This document shows, piece by piece, positions 43,488 through 55,800 of a DNA stretch of 64,000 bases. Source of the stretch: Molanna angustata (lineage: Eukaryota > Arthropoda > Insecta > Trichoptera > Molannidae); the NCBI GenBank assembly GCA_963576475.1, contig OY754975.1:15089469-15153468 (forward strand), in the 5' to 3' direction. The notes below the pieces were generated by a model. It saw only the letters and a list, made by a program, of their open reading frames with translations. It was not told the DNA's origin and searched no databases. The position numbers and the translations under genes were made by a program. How positions within the stretch are numbered: position 1 is the stretch's first letter; every line of letters begins with the position of its first letter.

Positions 43488-44557
43488 GGTCGCGTTCTAA
43501 ATCAGAGTGAATCGCTGAGTGAATCGCTCTACCGGTGCGACCTGAAGTTGCAAAGAGAGCGACATTTGGGCGATGTTTAATCCGAACGGCACTGAGCGAT
43601 GTTGGGGTGACTTAAAATTACGCGGGCGCGGGAAATTTAAAATTACAATGTTGGTGTTACTTTAGTTGTGTCATTTTGGTCAAAAATTATAATAAAATAG
43701 TGGTTGTATCATTTGTTTTGCTGTTTATCGGATGTTTTCATTATAATAACGAGATAATAATTTATTAATTATTAATTTTAAAAGTATTAAACGTGTTGTG
43801 ACTAGTGATTCGTATTATTTGTAAGTATTTACGATTTTTTCTTGTGTGTGCATAGTTTTCACGAGCTTTTCGAGTTTTGGGCATTCAAAAATTGTTTATT
43901 TCCCTTATAATGATAACCACTCATTTAAAAATGCATTATTTTCATAAAACAAAATACACTTACTGTTGATGTTTACCATTAAATAATGGCCTTCCACATT
44001 TTTTTGTGGTTGACCATTATTATCCATGATTAATTTGTATGAATTCATATTCATTGAATTTACTTATGTAAATTATAATAATTAAATAAATTAAATACAT
44101 TTACTGTTGATGTTTTCCATCAAATAATGGCCTTCCACATTTCTTTGTAGTTGACCATTATTATCTATGATAAATTTGTATGAATTTATATCCATTGAAT
44201 ATCTTTTTGTAAATTATAATAAAATAAATTATATTAAAAATACAAATAAAACCGACTAAAATTATACCAAACTAAAAGTCCTGACGACTATGTGAAAAAT
44301 TATAAATTGCCGCCAAGTAAAATGTCACTTTGACTATGCGAAAATTCATAATTCCCGCCAAAAAATTAAAAAAATTTGACAAGAGCGACATTCACCCTAC
44401 TATTTCATCGAGCGACTTGGGCGACATTGGTGCGAGTCAACCGTGATTCCGAACGGGCAGAGTGAATCGCCGCGCGAATCGCTCGATGAATTCCGAACGC
44501 TTAGGATGACGCTCTAACATCGCCGAGCGATCGCCGAGCGTCTTTCCGAACGCACCC
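43488..44557. mobile_element. PIF/Harbinger-type MITE, 1.07 kb, with paralogous empty site
   Basis: The ends GGTCGCGTTC and, inward from the right, GGGTGCGTTC are flanked by CTG at 43485-43487 and 44558-44560. The same host repeat without the insertion is at about 44885-44935 in reverse; there CACCTCAGGTATAAG reads straight through. Sub-terminal GAGTGAATCGC and AGCGATCGCC motifs repeat near both ends. It holds a 130-bp tandem duplication and no transposase. Confidence 0.85.
43960..44222. repeat. Tandem duplication of about 130 bp inside the MITE
   Basis: ACTTACTGTTGATGTTTACC at about 43960 and ATTTACTGTTGATGTTTTCC at about 44099 start two similar copies that share AATAATGGCCTTCCACATTT. Confidence 0.85.
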
Positions 44558-45289
44558 CTGAGGTGACAAATGCATTTTTCGCATAGAAGTCATCCCTGAA
44601 TTGCGCCAGACTTATAAGGTCATTTTTGTCTTATTTACCTACTTGTACCAATGTGTAAGTAATCGAATATTTTTATTATTGCATATGCGCAAATATTGGA
44701 TTTTTTTCCCTGTCGGGAGTCAAAGGTATTTTATACAGATTTTTAATTGTCTCAATAGAGAAGAAGTTGGAATATTTACTGTAGGAGAACCGGGAAATCA
44801 AGGCACCTACAGGGCTTACGACCTGTCATCGGCTGGTTTAATTCAGGTGTTAAGTCTGGCGCAATTCAGGGGTGACTTCTATGCGAAAAATGCATTTGTC
44901 ACCTCAGGTATAAGAATTGTTGCTCTCATTATTTACAAAAAGACCGATTCTCTCAATAGATGGCGTTATAACAAAAATAAATAAAAAATAATAAGAATGT
45001 TGTTCATAATTTCACACATAGATAGCTGTAGTAAAAATTCCTTATTTTCAAGTGAAAAGAATTTCAGTATTAGAATATATAGAACTTTCAAAATTGAATT
45101 GATAGGGATCTCATTAAAAAGGTATAATTGGTGAACGTTGCGCAAGCGCATAAAGTGATCACGTAAACCAGCCGATGACAGGTCGTAAGCCCTGTAGGTG
45201 CCTTGATTTCCCGGTTCTCCTACAGTAAATATTCCAACTTCGTCTCTATTGAGATAATTAAAAATCTGTTAAGAAATAAGTAATTACAT

Positions 45290-45939
45290 CGTACCCAGTC
45301 TCTTGATATACAATAAAATTATTAAGCTCTATACCACCAAGTGTTCTGCATTATGAGAACTTATAATTGACAACATCGCAGAAAGAAAAAAAAAATGTGT
45401 ATCGACCAATAAGTTATTCTTGATAGAACATAATATTATTTTTTTAAATGTTAGATATGTGAGAGTGAGACAGAGTGTATATATGTAGGAGAGGGATTCA
45501 GCAACGTGTCATCCATTATTTGTGTGAAACTCACTAAATTACTTACTACATTATCGTGTCATATTGTATGAATAAATATACTGTAGATAAGAATGAATAG
45601 AGAAAGCAAGACTTTGAATTCATCAAGTATAACAGTTTATATTATTTCTTTATTTATTTCCTGATTCACGGCACAAATTGACTTTTAAATAGATACCTAC
45701 TTGCAAACACAAAAAATACACACATTGAAATAACATCGTAGAATAAAGAAATTAAATATTAAAATACCTGGTAAAAATAAAAACCTACATGATAAAGCAT
45801 GTCAACAAAAAAATTTGTATGAATACAAAAAAAAATATTAACATGACTTTAATAAACCAGGACATTAAGTAAAAAAGATACTGTAAAATTACAACCAAAA
45901 AAAAATCTTTACATCGATTCAATTTTATATTAATCATAT
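45290..45939. other. Intergenic stretch with nothing recognised
   Basis: AT-rich sequence; no coding signal. Confidence 0.5.
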
Positions 45940-46937
45940 TCCAACTGTTGATTTGTTCAGGAGAACTTTGTTCTCTTAACATATCGACAATGTTTCAAGC
46001 CAGGATACGCGAGAATTGTATGCAGAGGTCTACTTTTTTCACGGCTTTTCCAAATTTGAAGTAAAAAAACACCAACTTAGAGGCTTCGCAGCATATATGT
46101 TCCGTACACGGATTTACTCAGAATTCGGAGTAGAACATTTCGTGTGTCTGTGTGTGTGTGTCCCCCCCCTTATAACTTTTGATCTGCTCAATTTACAGAG
46201 CCCAAATTTTCAGAATATATAAACAGTTATATGCCTACAAAACTTTTATACTCAGAATTTTGAATTTTTGTTTCAGTCAGGGGTTATCAACTTTTGAATT
46301 TTTACTTTATTTTTCCATATATCTCAGAAATCATAAAAGCTAGAACGCTGAAAATTGGTATAAACATAGACAAATACAAAATCTCAAATTAGTTTTTTTT
46401 TAAAAATTCCAGGGTTTCTTTGACATTTTTTATTAAGAAAAATATTTTTTTTATGATAAATTTACGAGTTTAACTGCCTTATTTCCATTTTTTTAAAAAA
46501 TATCAAAAAAAGCCGAAACACCCCAACTAGATAATTTAATTTTCTATAAAAAATATTAGCATTGTATTAGCACATCTCAAATTTTTTTTTAACAATTTTT
46601 TTTAAAAACTGAATTTAGTGACGACATTGCTTCATACAATTTGTATGGCAGTCGCCTACACATAATATCTAAGAAGACTTAATTGTTTGATACTAATCTC
46701 CAAACATACATACATACCATCATGCTGTTTTCATATTCTGGGTAGGATCAAAGGACTGACCTCCATAGTATCCTATCTTGACATACATACCTAGGTACAT
46801 GTGTTGTATAGAAAACCAAATATCTTAAAATATTAAATAATTTGTATTTATGGGTTTATAGTTTGGTACTTATTCTTCAACTATACATACTATCGCTATC
46901 GACAGTTGGATGGATCTCATGTGTTACATGCAACTAG
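45940..46937 (+). mobile_element. HINE (Helentron-derived), copy B
   Basis: It runs from TCCAACTGTTGATTTG to the 3' hairpin CATGTGTTACATG and CAACTAG, followed by T. It is the closest relative of copy A; long blocks are identical, for example GGGTAGGATCAAAGGACTGA. The central GT microsatellite is shorter (46141-46166). Confidence 0.85.
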
Positions 46938-47121
46938 TTTTAAGGATTAGGTATGTAGATAAAATGGAACTTCATATTTTGTACATTGCCTTGTAAATTT
47001 TTATCGTTTCCAATATTTCACACTATTCCTTTTGCTTTGTTTTCCATATTTGATTTTTATTTTTTAGTTCAATCCATTCAGTCATTAATATTTTTTTTAG
47101 ATTGACGATAGAAAAAAATTT
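46938..47121. other. Spacer between HINE and minisatellite
   Basis: AT-rich; nothing recognised. Confidence 0.5.
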
Positions 47122-47820
47122 CAATTTATCTACAGTATCTATAACCTATCTATGCTGCTGGGAATAAAGTTGTAATTATAATAAAAATATCAATTTATCT
47201 ACAGTATCTATAACCTATCTATGCTGCTGGGAATAAAGTTGTAATTATAATAAAAATATCAATTTATCTACAGTATCTATAACCTATCTATGCTGCTGGG
47301 AATAAAGTTGTAATTATAATAAAAATATCAATTTATCTACAGTATCTATAACCTATCTATGCTGCTGGGAATAAAGTTGTAATTATAATAAAAATATCAA
47401 TTTATCTACAGTATCTATAACCTATCTATGCTGCTGGGAATAAAGTTGTAATTATAATAAAAATATCAATTTATCTACAGTATCTATAACCTATCTATGC
47501 TGCTGGGAATAAAGTTGTAATTATAATAAAAATATCAATTTATCTACAGTATCTATAACCTATCTATGCTGCTGGGAATAAAGTTGTAATTATAATAAAA
47601 ATATCAATTTATCTACAGTATCTATAACCTATCTATGCTGCTGGGAATAAAGTTGTAATTATAATAAAAATATCAATTTATCTACAGTATCTATAACCTA
47701 TCTATGCTGCTGGGAATAAAGTTGTAATTATAATAAAAATATCAATTTATCTACAGTATCTATAACCTATCTATGCTGCTGGGAATAAAGTTGTAATTAT
47801 AATAAAAATATCAATTTATA
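47122..47820. repeat. Minisatellite: 10 identical copies of a 69-bp unit
   Basis: The unit starts CAATTTATCTACAGTATC and contains GCTGCTGGGAATAAAGTTG. It repeats every 69 bp from 47122 to 47811, then breaks off after CAATTTATA. I see no difference between copies. Confidence 0.95.
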
Positions 47821-48327
47821 ATTCATGTGTGTTAAAATTGTCATTGATCTATGTGTACATATGTAGTTATTGAATTTTATCAATGAACTAAACACATGTT
47901 ATTTAAAGTTATTCATTCTTTTGTTAATTGCTTTTGTAGACACTGGTTTCATTAATTTATTGCAGAAAACAACAATAATTTTCTAGAAAATTAAATGTTT
48001 TGTTGTGAAGTATTTTTATGTAGATAAACACTATTCATTTGAGTTCTGTAAAAAGGCCACAATAAAAAACACAAAATATAATGCAGTTAATTTGTTCAAA
48101 AAATTATTTTATACAGATTTTATATTTATGTATTTTTTTTAAGTTTTCTTTAAAAATGGGCAGTATACAAATAAAATTTTCAATTTGAAAAATGGGCAAC
48201 GTATAAGTGTTTTAACTTAATCAGCCTGCCTTTCATTTCATGTTACATATTTACCTAACTGCTGGTAACAAAACAATGAATTATTCCTTATAATATGTCC
48301 ACGGACCCTTTTCAAGATTTGTTATAA
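47821..48327. other. Intergenic stretch with nothing recognised
   Basis: AT-rich; no coding signal. Confidence 0.5.
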
Positions 48328-49534
48328 TCCAACTATCGATTTGTTATAGACAATTTATTTATCTTAAAGGGGCATATAAACCTTAACACCCCAATTTGAA
48401 ATTAAATTTCTCTGTGCATAAAGAGTTCATAAAATCAAAGTGAATGCCCTATAAAGTTTTTTCATTTCAACTCAAGTTTGTTTTCAAAATGCAAAAAGTT
48501 AACAAATGTTGTGTTTCCGATAATTGAAATCACGTATAAACCCTTTTAACACGTTTTAATATATCATGTTTTCAGTCACTAGATTTAGCGTTATATGCTC
48601 TCTTAACATATCGGTATAGTGTCAAGCCAAGATCCGCTTATATGATTTTGTATAGCCAGGTGGCCAGGTTTACATTTTGCATGGTATTCCAACTTTGAAG
48701 TCAAAATACACCAACTTAGAGGGTTCACAGGATATATGTAATACACATGGATAAACTCAGAATTTGGAGTAAAAAAAATGTATCTGTGTGTATCCAATCC
48801 CCTCTATTGAAACTTTTTATCTGCTTAATGCAGAGCCTAAAATATCAGAATATATAGAAAATTTTAGGCCTACAGAACTTTTATACTCGGAATTATGATT
48901 TTTTTTTATTTTTGAATTTTAAGGGGTTATCAACATTATTTTTATTTTATATCTGAATAACCTTAAAAGCTAGAACACTGAATATTTTTATAAGTAAATA
49001 TTAAAAATACATTATTTCAAACTTGTTTTTATGAAAAAGTTCCAAGGTTGCTCAATTTTTTACTATGAAAAACATTTTTTGATGACAAATTTATGTGTTT
49101 AACTGCCTATATTTCTATTTCCATATTTTTTAAAAATATTGAAAAAACTGATACACGTGTATCCCAACTAGATTATTTAATTTTCTAAAAAAATACATTA
49201 TAGCAGTAGATCTCAAACTTTTAACATTTTTTATAAAAATTTAATTTAGTGACAACATTGTTTCATACTATTTGTATTGTAGAATACACAATATCTACCG
49301 GGACTCTCAATAGTATGATACTTAATCTACATACATACCATCATGCTGTTTTCATATTCGGGGTAGAAAAAATGGACTGACGTCCAATCTATCCTATCCT
49401 GACTTACGTACATGTTTTGTATAGAAAACAAAATATCTTAAAATATTCAATCATTTAGATTTATGGGTTTGTATTCTTCAATTATACATATTTTCCCCAA
49501 CGACAATTGGATCTCATTTGTTACATGCAACTAG
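48328..49534 (+). mobile_element. HINE (Helentron-derived), copy C, with insertion
   Basis: It starts TCCAACTATCGATTTG and ends GTTACATGCAACTAG before T. It is more diverged than copies A and B. A fragment of another repeat (48363-48600, copy of 2185-2665) lies near its 5' end. Confidence 0.78.
48363..48600. repeat. Dispersed repeat, copy 2, inside HINE copy C
   Basis: Shares GGGCATATAAACC, CATAAAATCAAAGTGAAT and TTTTCAGTCACTAGATTTAG with 2185-2665. Confidence 0.6.
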
Positions 49535-49754
49535 TTATATCAATATTTTGTTAATGATTATTGCAATCGAGAGTGGCCACACACAGTCGGAATTCCGTTT
49601 CGGAATATCGAATAGGAAATTGAATTTTCATATGAAGTCTATTCAAATTTTTGTTACATCCATATCTAGTAATTCAAATTTTGTGTGTGGCTGCTTTAGT
49701 GATGTAATATTTTATTGATCACAAGTTGTATCATGATGTTTCTTTTTTTTTCAG

Positions 49755-49890
49755 AAAAATCGGTTTGACATTATCGTCTGTCATGTTGCGAATACGACCC
49801 AAGTTGGGTTCAGAGCGGAGCAGTGAATGGCGATGCTGCTTCTGTCTTCACGTCCGTACGGGAGCCATGCTCTTGGGCATATGGCATCTG
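49755..49890 (+). CDS. LAPTM4A: LAPTM4 first coding exon (ATG at 49783)
   Basis: The exon opens after the acceptor TTTTTTTTCAG at 49754, so an upstream non-coding exon is expected. The ATG at 49783 starts MLRIRPKLGSERSSEW, about the right length before the conserved CCFCLHVRTG. The donor is CTG/GTAAGT. Confidence 0.9.
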
Positions 49891-52800
49891 GTAAGTTTAT
49901 ATCTATTTTATACTACTCCTATTATATAACTCAGATGGATAGCTTATATTGGTGTTAAATTGAACTAGTTGTGAGGAGATGTCGACTGTAGGCAAATATC
50001 ATAGCTTTAATAATGAATGGACTGGAGTGTGGGATGTCCGACATCTTTTTGAGTTGGCACGGGACAGAGAGGCTTACGCTCAGGATATGGTTGAAGTTCG
50101 GATAACCTTACACAGTCTTAAAACTTATAATAATAATACATACATACATAACATTGTGGTGGTCAAAGCGTCACCCATGTAGCCATTCCTAATCGCCAGC
50201 CTGTCTTAAATCTTCAATATAATAATAATAAACACCTTGCACCTTGTGCAAGTGGCGAGTTTATTGCCATATTGCAATTTCTTCCAACTAACCAGTGTTT
50301 CCAGCCCAGAGAAACAACACAAAATGAGTATTTATTTCTTTGGTTTCATTAATTACAGTATAATTTTTCCACGGTTAATTTACCAAAGGGTATTTATTTT
50401 GTTTCCTTTTCTTATAGATTCTTTTTTATGTTCAGTTTTGTTCATCCTCCATAAAAGTTTCTAAATATCTTCGCTATAAATATCTAGTGTTATTAGATAG
50501 CCGGTAACAATAGAGGCCATTGAAAACGTATGAAACTATAAAGTTGCCACCCATTCTCATTATAAATTTATCCTATGGATAGTTATTCAGAACTTTATCC
50601 AAATATGGTGAAATAGCCCGTTAATATTCAAGTCAACCAGTCAAAATTCAATATACTCTGAGTTTGCCTTCCAAGATAAATTACGGAATACCTCAAGGAA
50701 GTATACTTGGTCCTATCTTATTCCTTATTTACATGAACGATTTTTGTAATATGTAGGTATATAGGGGGCCAAATCATAAGCTTTGCAGATGACACTGTGT
50801 TGTTGTTTAGTAATAAAGACTGGAAATCTAACTACCAAAAAGCAGAAAGTGGGATGCATTTTATCAAAAACTGGTTAAACTATAACACTTAAATTAAATA
50901 ATGAAAAACAATATACATAACTTTTACCAAAACGGACCAGGAACAACCAAATGAAAACAGACCATTAAAAATTCATGACTACAAAGACCAAAATCGTGAC
51001 TGTACATGTACTGAAATAAAGAAAACTCCAACCCAATTTCATTCTCGAAATATTAGAAATCTTTCTTTTTGACATTTTTTTTGTGAAACCGAAGGAATGA
51101 TGGAATGAATTGGATATTATAGTATTATGTTCCTTTGGTTTCAGAAGATATTTTCAATAGGTCTTGCCATTTATTTTTGGCAATGTTACAATGAAAAAGA
51201 ATTGTGTCTTGGATGGGAAGGGGGATGTTAGAATAAGAGGCATCAGAATTGGAAGCTTGCATTTACATACATTCATCATTCATATAAAATTATAATTGTG
51301 TCTTGGATGGGAAGGGGGATGTTAGAATAAGAGGCATCAGAATTGGAAGCTTGCATTTACATGGGTTCATTCATATAAAATTATAATTGTGTCTTGGATG
51401 GGAAGGGGGATGTTAGAATAAGAGGCATCAGAATTGGAAGCTTGCATTTACATACATTCATCATTCATATAAAATTATAAGCTTAAACAATATTTGATTC
51501 CCAGATCCTGCACGTGATTGCTCTGGGAGTGCTGGCCATGATTCTGCATGAGCCACGTCTGTTGAAGAGGCTGCAGGCCGGTGGTCCGGGAGACATCCTC
51601 GGTGAGGATCCTCCCGCACCGTTGCCTACACCACTCAGCAATGTCCATACACCGGATCCTTACACCAATCACAGGGACGGGAGCCTTGTTTATCGTAAGA
51701 TATATTTTATTTAAATATACTTATATTTTGAAAGGTATTTTTTTGTTTTGATGTGCTTTTATTTTGATGGGTACCTTTTTGTTTTGATGGTCTTCCAATT
51801 GTCGATTTGTTCAAGAGAAATTTATTTCTCTTAACATATCGACAAAGTATCAAGCCAATATATGCGAGATTTGTATGCAAAACACCAACTTAGAGGTTTC
51901 GTAGTATATGATATATGTATAAAAGTTTTGTAGGCCTGTAACTATCTATAAATTCTGGGTTCTGTGAATTGAGCGGATCAAAAGTTATAAGGGACAGACG
52001 GACACACAGACACACATTAAATGCTCTACTCCGAATTCTGAGAAAGTCTCTCCTCAGAATTTGGAGTAGAATATTTAGTGTGTCTGTGTGTGTGTGTCCC
52101 TCTTATAACTTTTGATCCGCTCAATGCACAGAATCTAAAATTTCACAATACATAGATAATTATAGTCCCACAAAACTTTTATACTCAGAATTTTTGAATT
52201 TTTGTTTCAGTCAGGGGTTATACACTTTTGAATTTTTGAAAATTGGTATAAATATAGACAAATTCAAAATCTCAAATTTTTTTTTTTCAAAAAAATTCCA
52301 TATTCAAAATGATAAAAAGGAACATCACTTTCATAAAATGGCATTGAGATTTATTAACTTTTCGTAATAAAATAATTAAATCAAAATTAATTTAACAAAC
52401 TCATTTCATTGATAATTTTCGATTTGGATGAGATTATCTTAACCATTTTCCTTATTTTTATTTTCTTTACTTTATTAAGACATAGTGTAATGCAATTTTT
52501 TTTCTCTCAGATGATGTGGATATGGGCGCTTTGGTAACAGTGTGTACTTTGGCAATCACCTTGATGTTAATCTATGGTGCCGCCAAAGGGAAACCCGGAC
52601 ATTTACTGCCTTTCTTCTGTCTTCAACTTTTTGATTTTGCTATTACTACGTAAGTGAATATCAATTTATATTTGTATGGATTAATTTTTTTTCTTTTTTT
52701 TTTGGATAAGGATAGATGTGGATTGAAAAAGGATATTGAAAGAAAAAGTAACGGCAGCAAATAGTGAACGGCGCATTAAGAACAATAATGGCTGACCCAA

Positions 52801-55800
52801 TTATTTCAAGGCCAGCAAAGCTCGCTGTGCACAATGCAATAGTCATTCCAACAATAATGTATACAAGTGAGACATGGACAAAGTAAAATTAACCCCGTGG
52901 AAATGAGGTCCCTAAGACGAATGTGTGGCAAAACAATCTATGATAAGATATACATAGTATGTGGATTTTAGACAAGAATGCAAGGTTGAAAAATATACTT
53001 TGAGTAGAATGAAAATAAATGCTCTGCAATGGTTCGGACATGTAGAGAGAATGAACAATGAATACCTGACAAAAAAAGTATACAAGGTTGAAAAGAGTGG
53101 AATGAGTTGACATGATCATATAAATGAGATTTTGAAAGATGGTAATATACAAATTCAGAATAATAGGAGAGCATGTATGACGCGATGCATGGATGTAAAT
53201 GAGGCAAAACATGTATGTCAAGATAGAAGAGTCTGGCAATCGATTCTCCCTGCCTACCCCAAATAGGGAAACGAGGCGATGGTATGTTCGTATGTTTTGT
53301 TTTAGTTATTTCTCTGTTTTTTTTTGTTATTTCGTTTATAATTTGTATTGAATTATATTTTGTTTGTGCATAAAAATAAATTTTATGGGATATAAAAAAC
53401 CAAAGTAAATATACAGATTTGTGAAAAATAATTAAGTACACTATTTGGCAATAAATTTAAATAAAGTTTTTGTAAAATTTCATTATTATGTCATATTTTT
53501 AACACATGATAGGTTACATCTGATTCCTGAAATCTACAAACTTCTGTTACATGGTAAGTTCCTGATGTGCCTTTTTAGCAATTTGAAATTAAAAATATCA
53601 AGTTTCCTGAGTTTTAGGTTATATTGAAATATATGAGAGCTGAAAAAATTGAAAAGCACTGATCACATATATTTCAAAATCTGATGGGGTCTAAGCGAGT
53701 ATTCAATATAAAAATTTACAAAATTTGATAAGAATCAAATAAATACTTTAGTATATAATCGATAATGTAGAATAAACACCCTGTACATAGTTCATTGTAC
53801 ACAGCACACACACACACAGATACATTGTGATGAAACTTTCAGAATACAATCTCAGCATGATACTAGTTGATAATATGCAATAAAAAAATAACCTTAAAAA
53901 TTGTGAATTCACAACTCCCCACTATATCCTCTGAGGGTAGTGAGGAGTCAAAATGGAAATAATGATGGTAGTTTTCAATTATTGACAAGGAACATTATGA
54001 TATCAAAAATTTATTTTTGTAAATTTTGTCACATGGATTTGGCCATGATATACTATTAGTTTGTTATGAGTGATATTTGCTAAAGTATTCACAGTTTCCC
54101 TATTCAAATCATAGCATTCTTTGGAATCAGTGAGTGACTAGGATGTTTATATTATAGATGTCCAATAGTTTCATTGTAAAGGTCTTCAAAAACTGATCAT
54201 ACTTATCCATCATTAAAATTATATTATTATTATTATTGAAGTATCATTATGTATCAATTATAGATAAATCTAATGCATGCTCAGTCCATTTTTGATGATG
54301 TGAATTCCGCAATAGATAGTTTATTGACACAACCTTACATTTTTAATATTACACTTTGTTGTTTCTACATATTATAATGTTAATTCATATTTGCCAACAA
54401 AGCTGTTTAACCAGTTACAATGTCGTTTCATTAATTCATTTAATTTAACATACAATATATAGATATATTTACATACAATATATTTATATACAATATATTT
54501 ATATCAAATTGCAAAATCATATAATTTGTAAACAGCATACAGTGCAAACAGCCGAGATGAAGATGCTTATAAAATCCGTAGTAAATATGTGAGAGGTAGT
54601 CTGGGCGTATGCGATTTCTACATGTACAATATAATTAATTGTACTATTTGTTTATGTTAAATTGTTAATTTGTCGATTTTTTGGCACAAATCATCCAATA
54701 GGATGCAATGCCTTGAAAATAAAAAAAAATAAATATATAATTATACCATGCCATTTCCCTATTTGTGTTAGGCATAGAGAACTGAATGTCAGACTCCTCT
54801 CTCTTGACATAAATTTCTCGCTTCATTCACATCCATGTATCGTCTCATACATGTTCTTCTTACTTCTAACATCTCCATCTTTCAAAATTACATGTATGTA
54901 TGTCATAGTAAACAGACAAAGTATTCAAAATTTGTTCGAGATTTGTTTTTTATTGGATTGACATGTCACATTACTCTTAACACTATATTCCAATCCCAAT
55001 ATCGAATCTATGTATAGAACTTACCTACCTGCCATCCAGGAGCATACCTAGAACCTCCGGACTAGGCAAACCCTGATAGAAAATTGGGAATTGTTGAAAA
55101 TTTAATGTTTTTTTAGTATCGTTGTTCATTTGAGTGGCCATGAAAATATTTTAAAATCACATGCCAAAATAATATTAACATTTGTGGCCCTGTCAAGCAT
55201 CGTATCTACAAATGGTTCTTTTTTCTAATCTTGTAGTATGGTTTCAATAAAACACAAAAAAAATATTAGGTCTAGAATTTCTTAACATAATATTCATAGG
55301 CAAGCCAAGATTTTCCGCTTCTGTAATAAATTCCGCTACTGCTGCCATCTTATTCTCTATTATAAGCATACATTTTAGTTACTAATTATGATTAGAACCT
55401 ACCCACTTTCCGCCTTGTTCTCCAAAGTGTAGAGTCGATACTGTGATTGGAAGAGAGTATATACAGTAAGGCTACTGTACTTATGAAGTATGTATTATAG
55501 TAGATAATAATTGACATTGACAACTCGATGATGTCAAAGATCGAGTTGCCAAACATAAATGGAAACATAAATGTTGTTAGACAGGGAATGGACAGATATG
55601 AAAAAGGCGGGCCGATGATATAGTCCCCGTCACTGGAAGTGGATGGGTGCAAAAAACCCAAAGACGAGACAAGTGGAAATATTTAAAAAAATTCCTACAT
55701 CCAGCAGAGGAGAAATGGTCAAAGGAAGAAGAAGTAGTAATTTAATATTAAATATTTCATTTCAGTTTGACAGCGACAAGTTACCTGTGTTACCTTCGTT

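Larger units (their letters stand above)
42105..45280. repeat. Complex of inverted repeats (four arms)
   Basis: An arm of about 180 bp occurs four times: 42105-42287 (reverse), 43124-43303 (forward), 44735-44855 (forward) and 45087-45275 (reverse). Shared marks are CTCAATAGAGACGAAGTTGG, GTAGGAGAACCGGGAAATCA and GACCTGTCATCGGCTGGTTT. The forward copies follow TAAGTAATCGAATATTTT. The segment 43310-43487 plus 44558-44640 is mirrored by 44860-45060. So at least two copies of a foldback element lie in opposite orientation. No coding sequence belongs to it. Confidence 0.75.

Noticed and set aside
47122..47820. CRISPR-like array of regular repeats
   Set aside because: The 69-bp units are contiguous with no unique spacers, and the host is an animal; it is a minisatellite.
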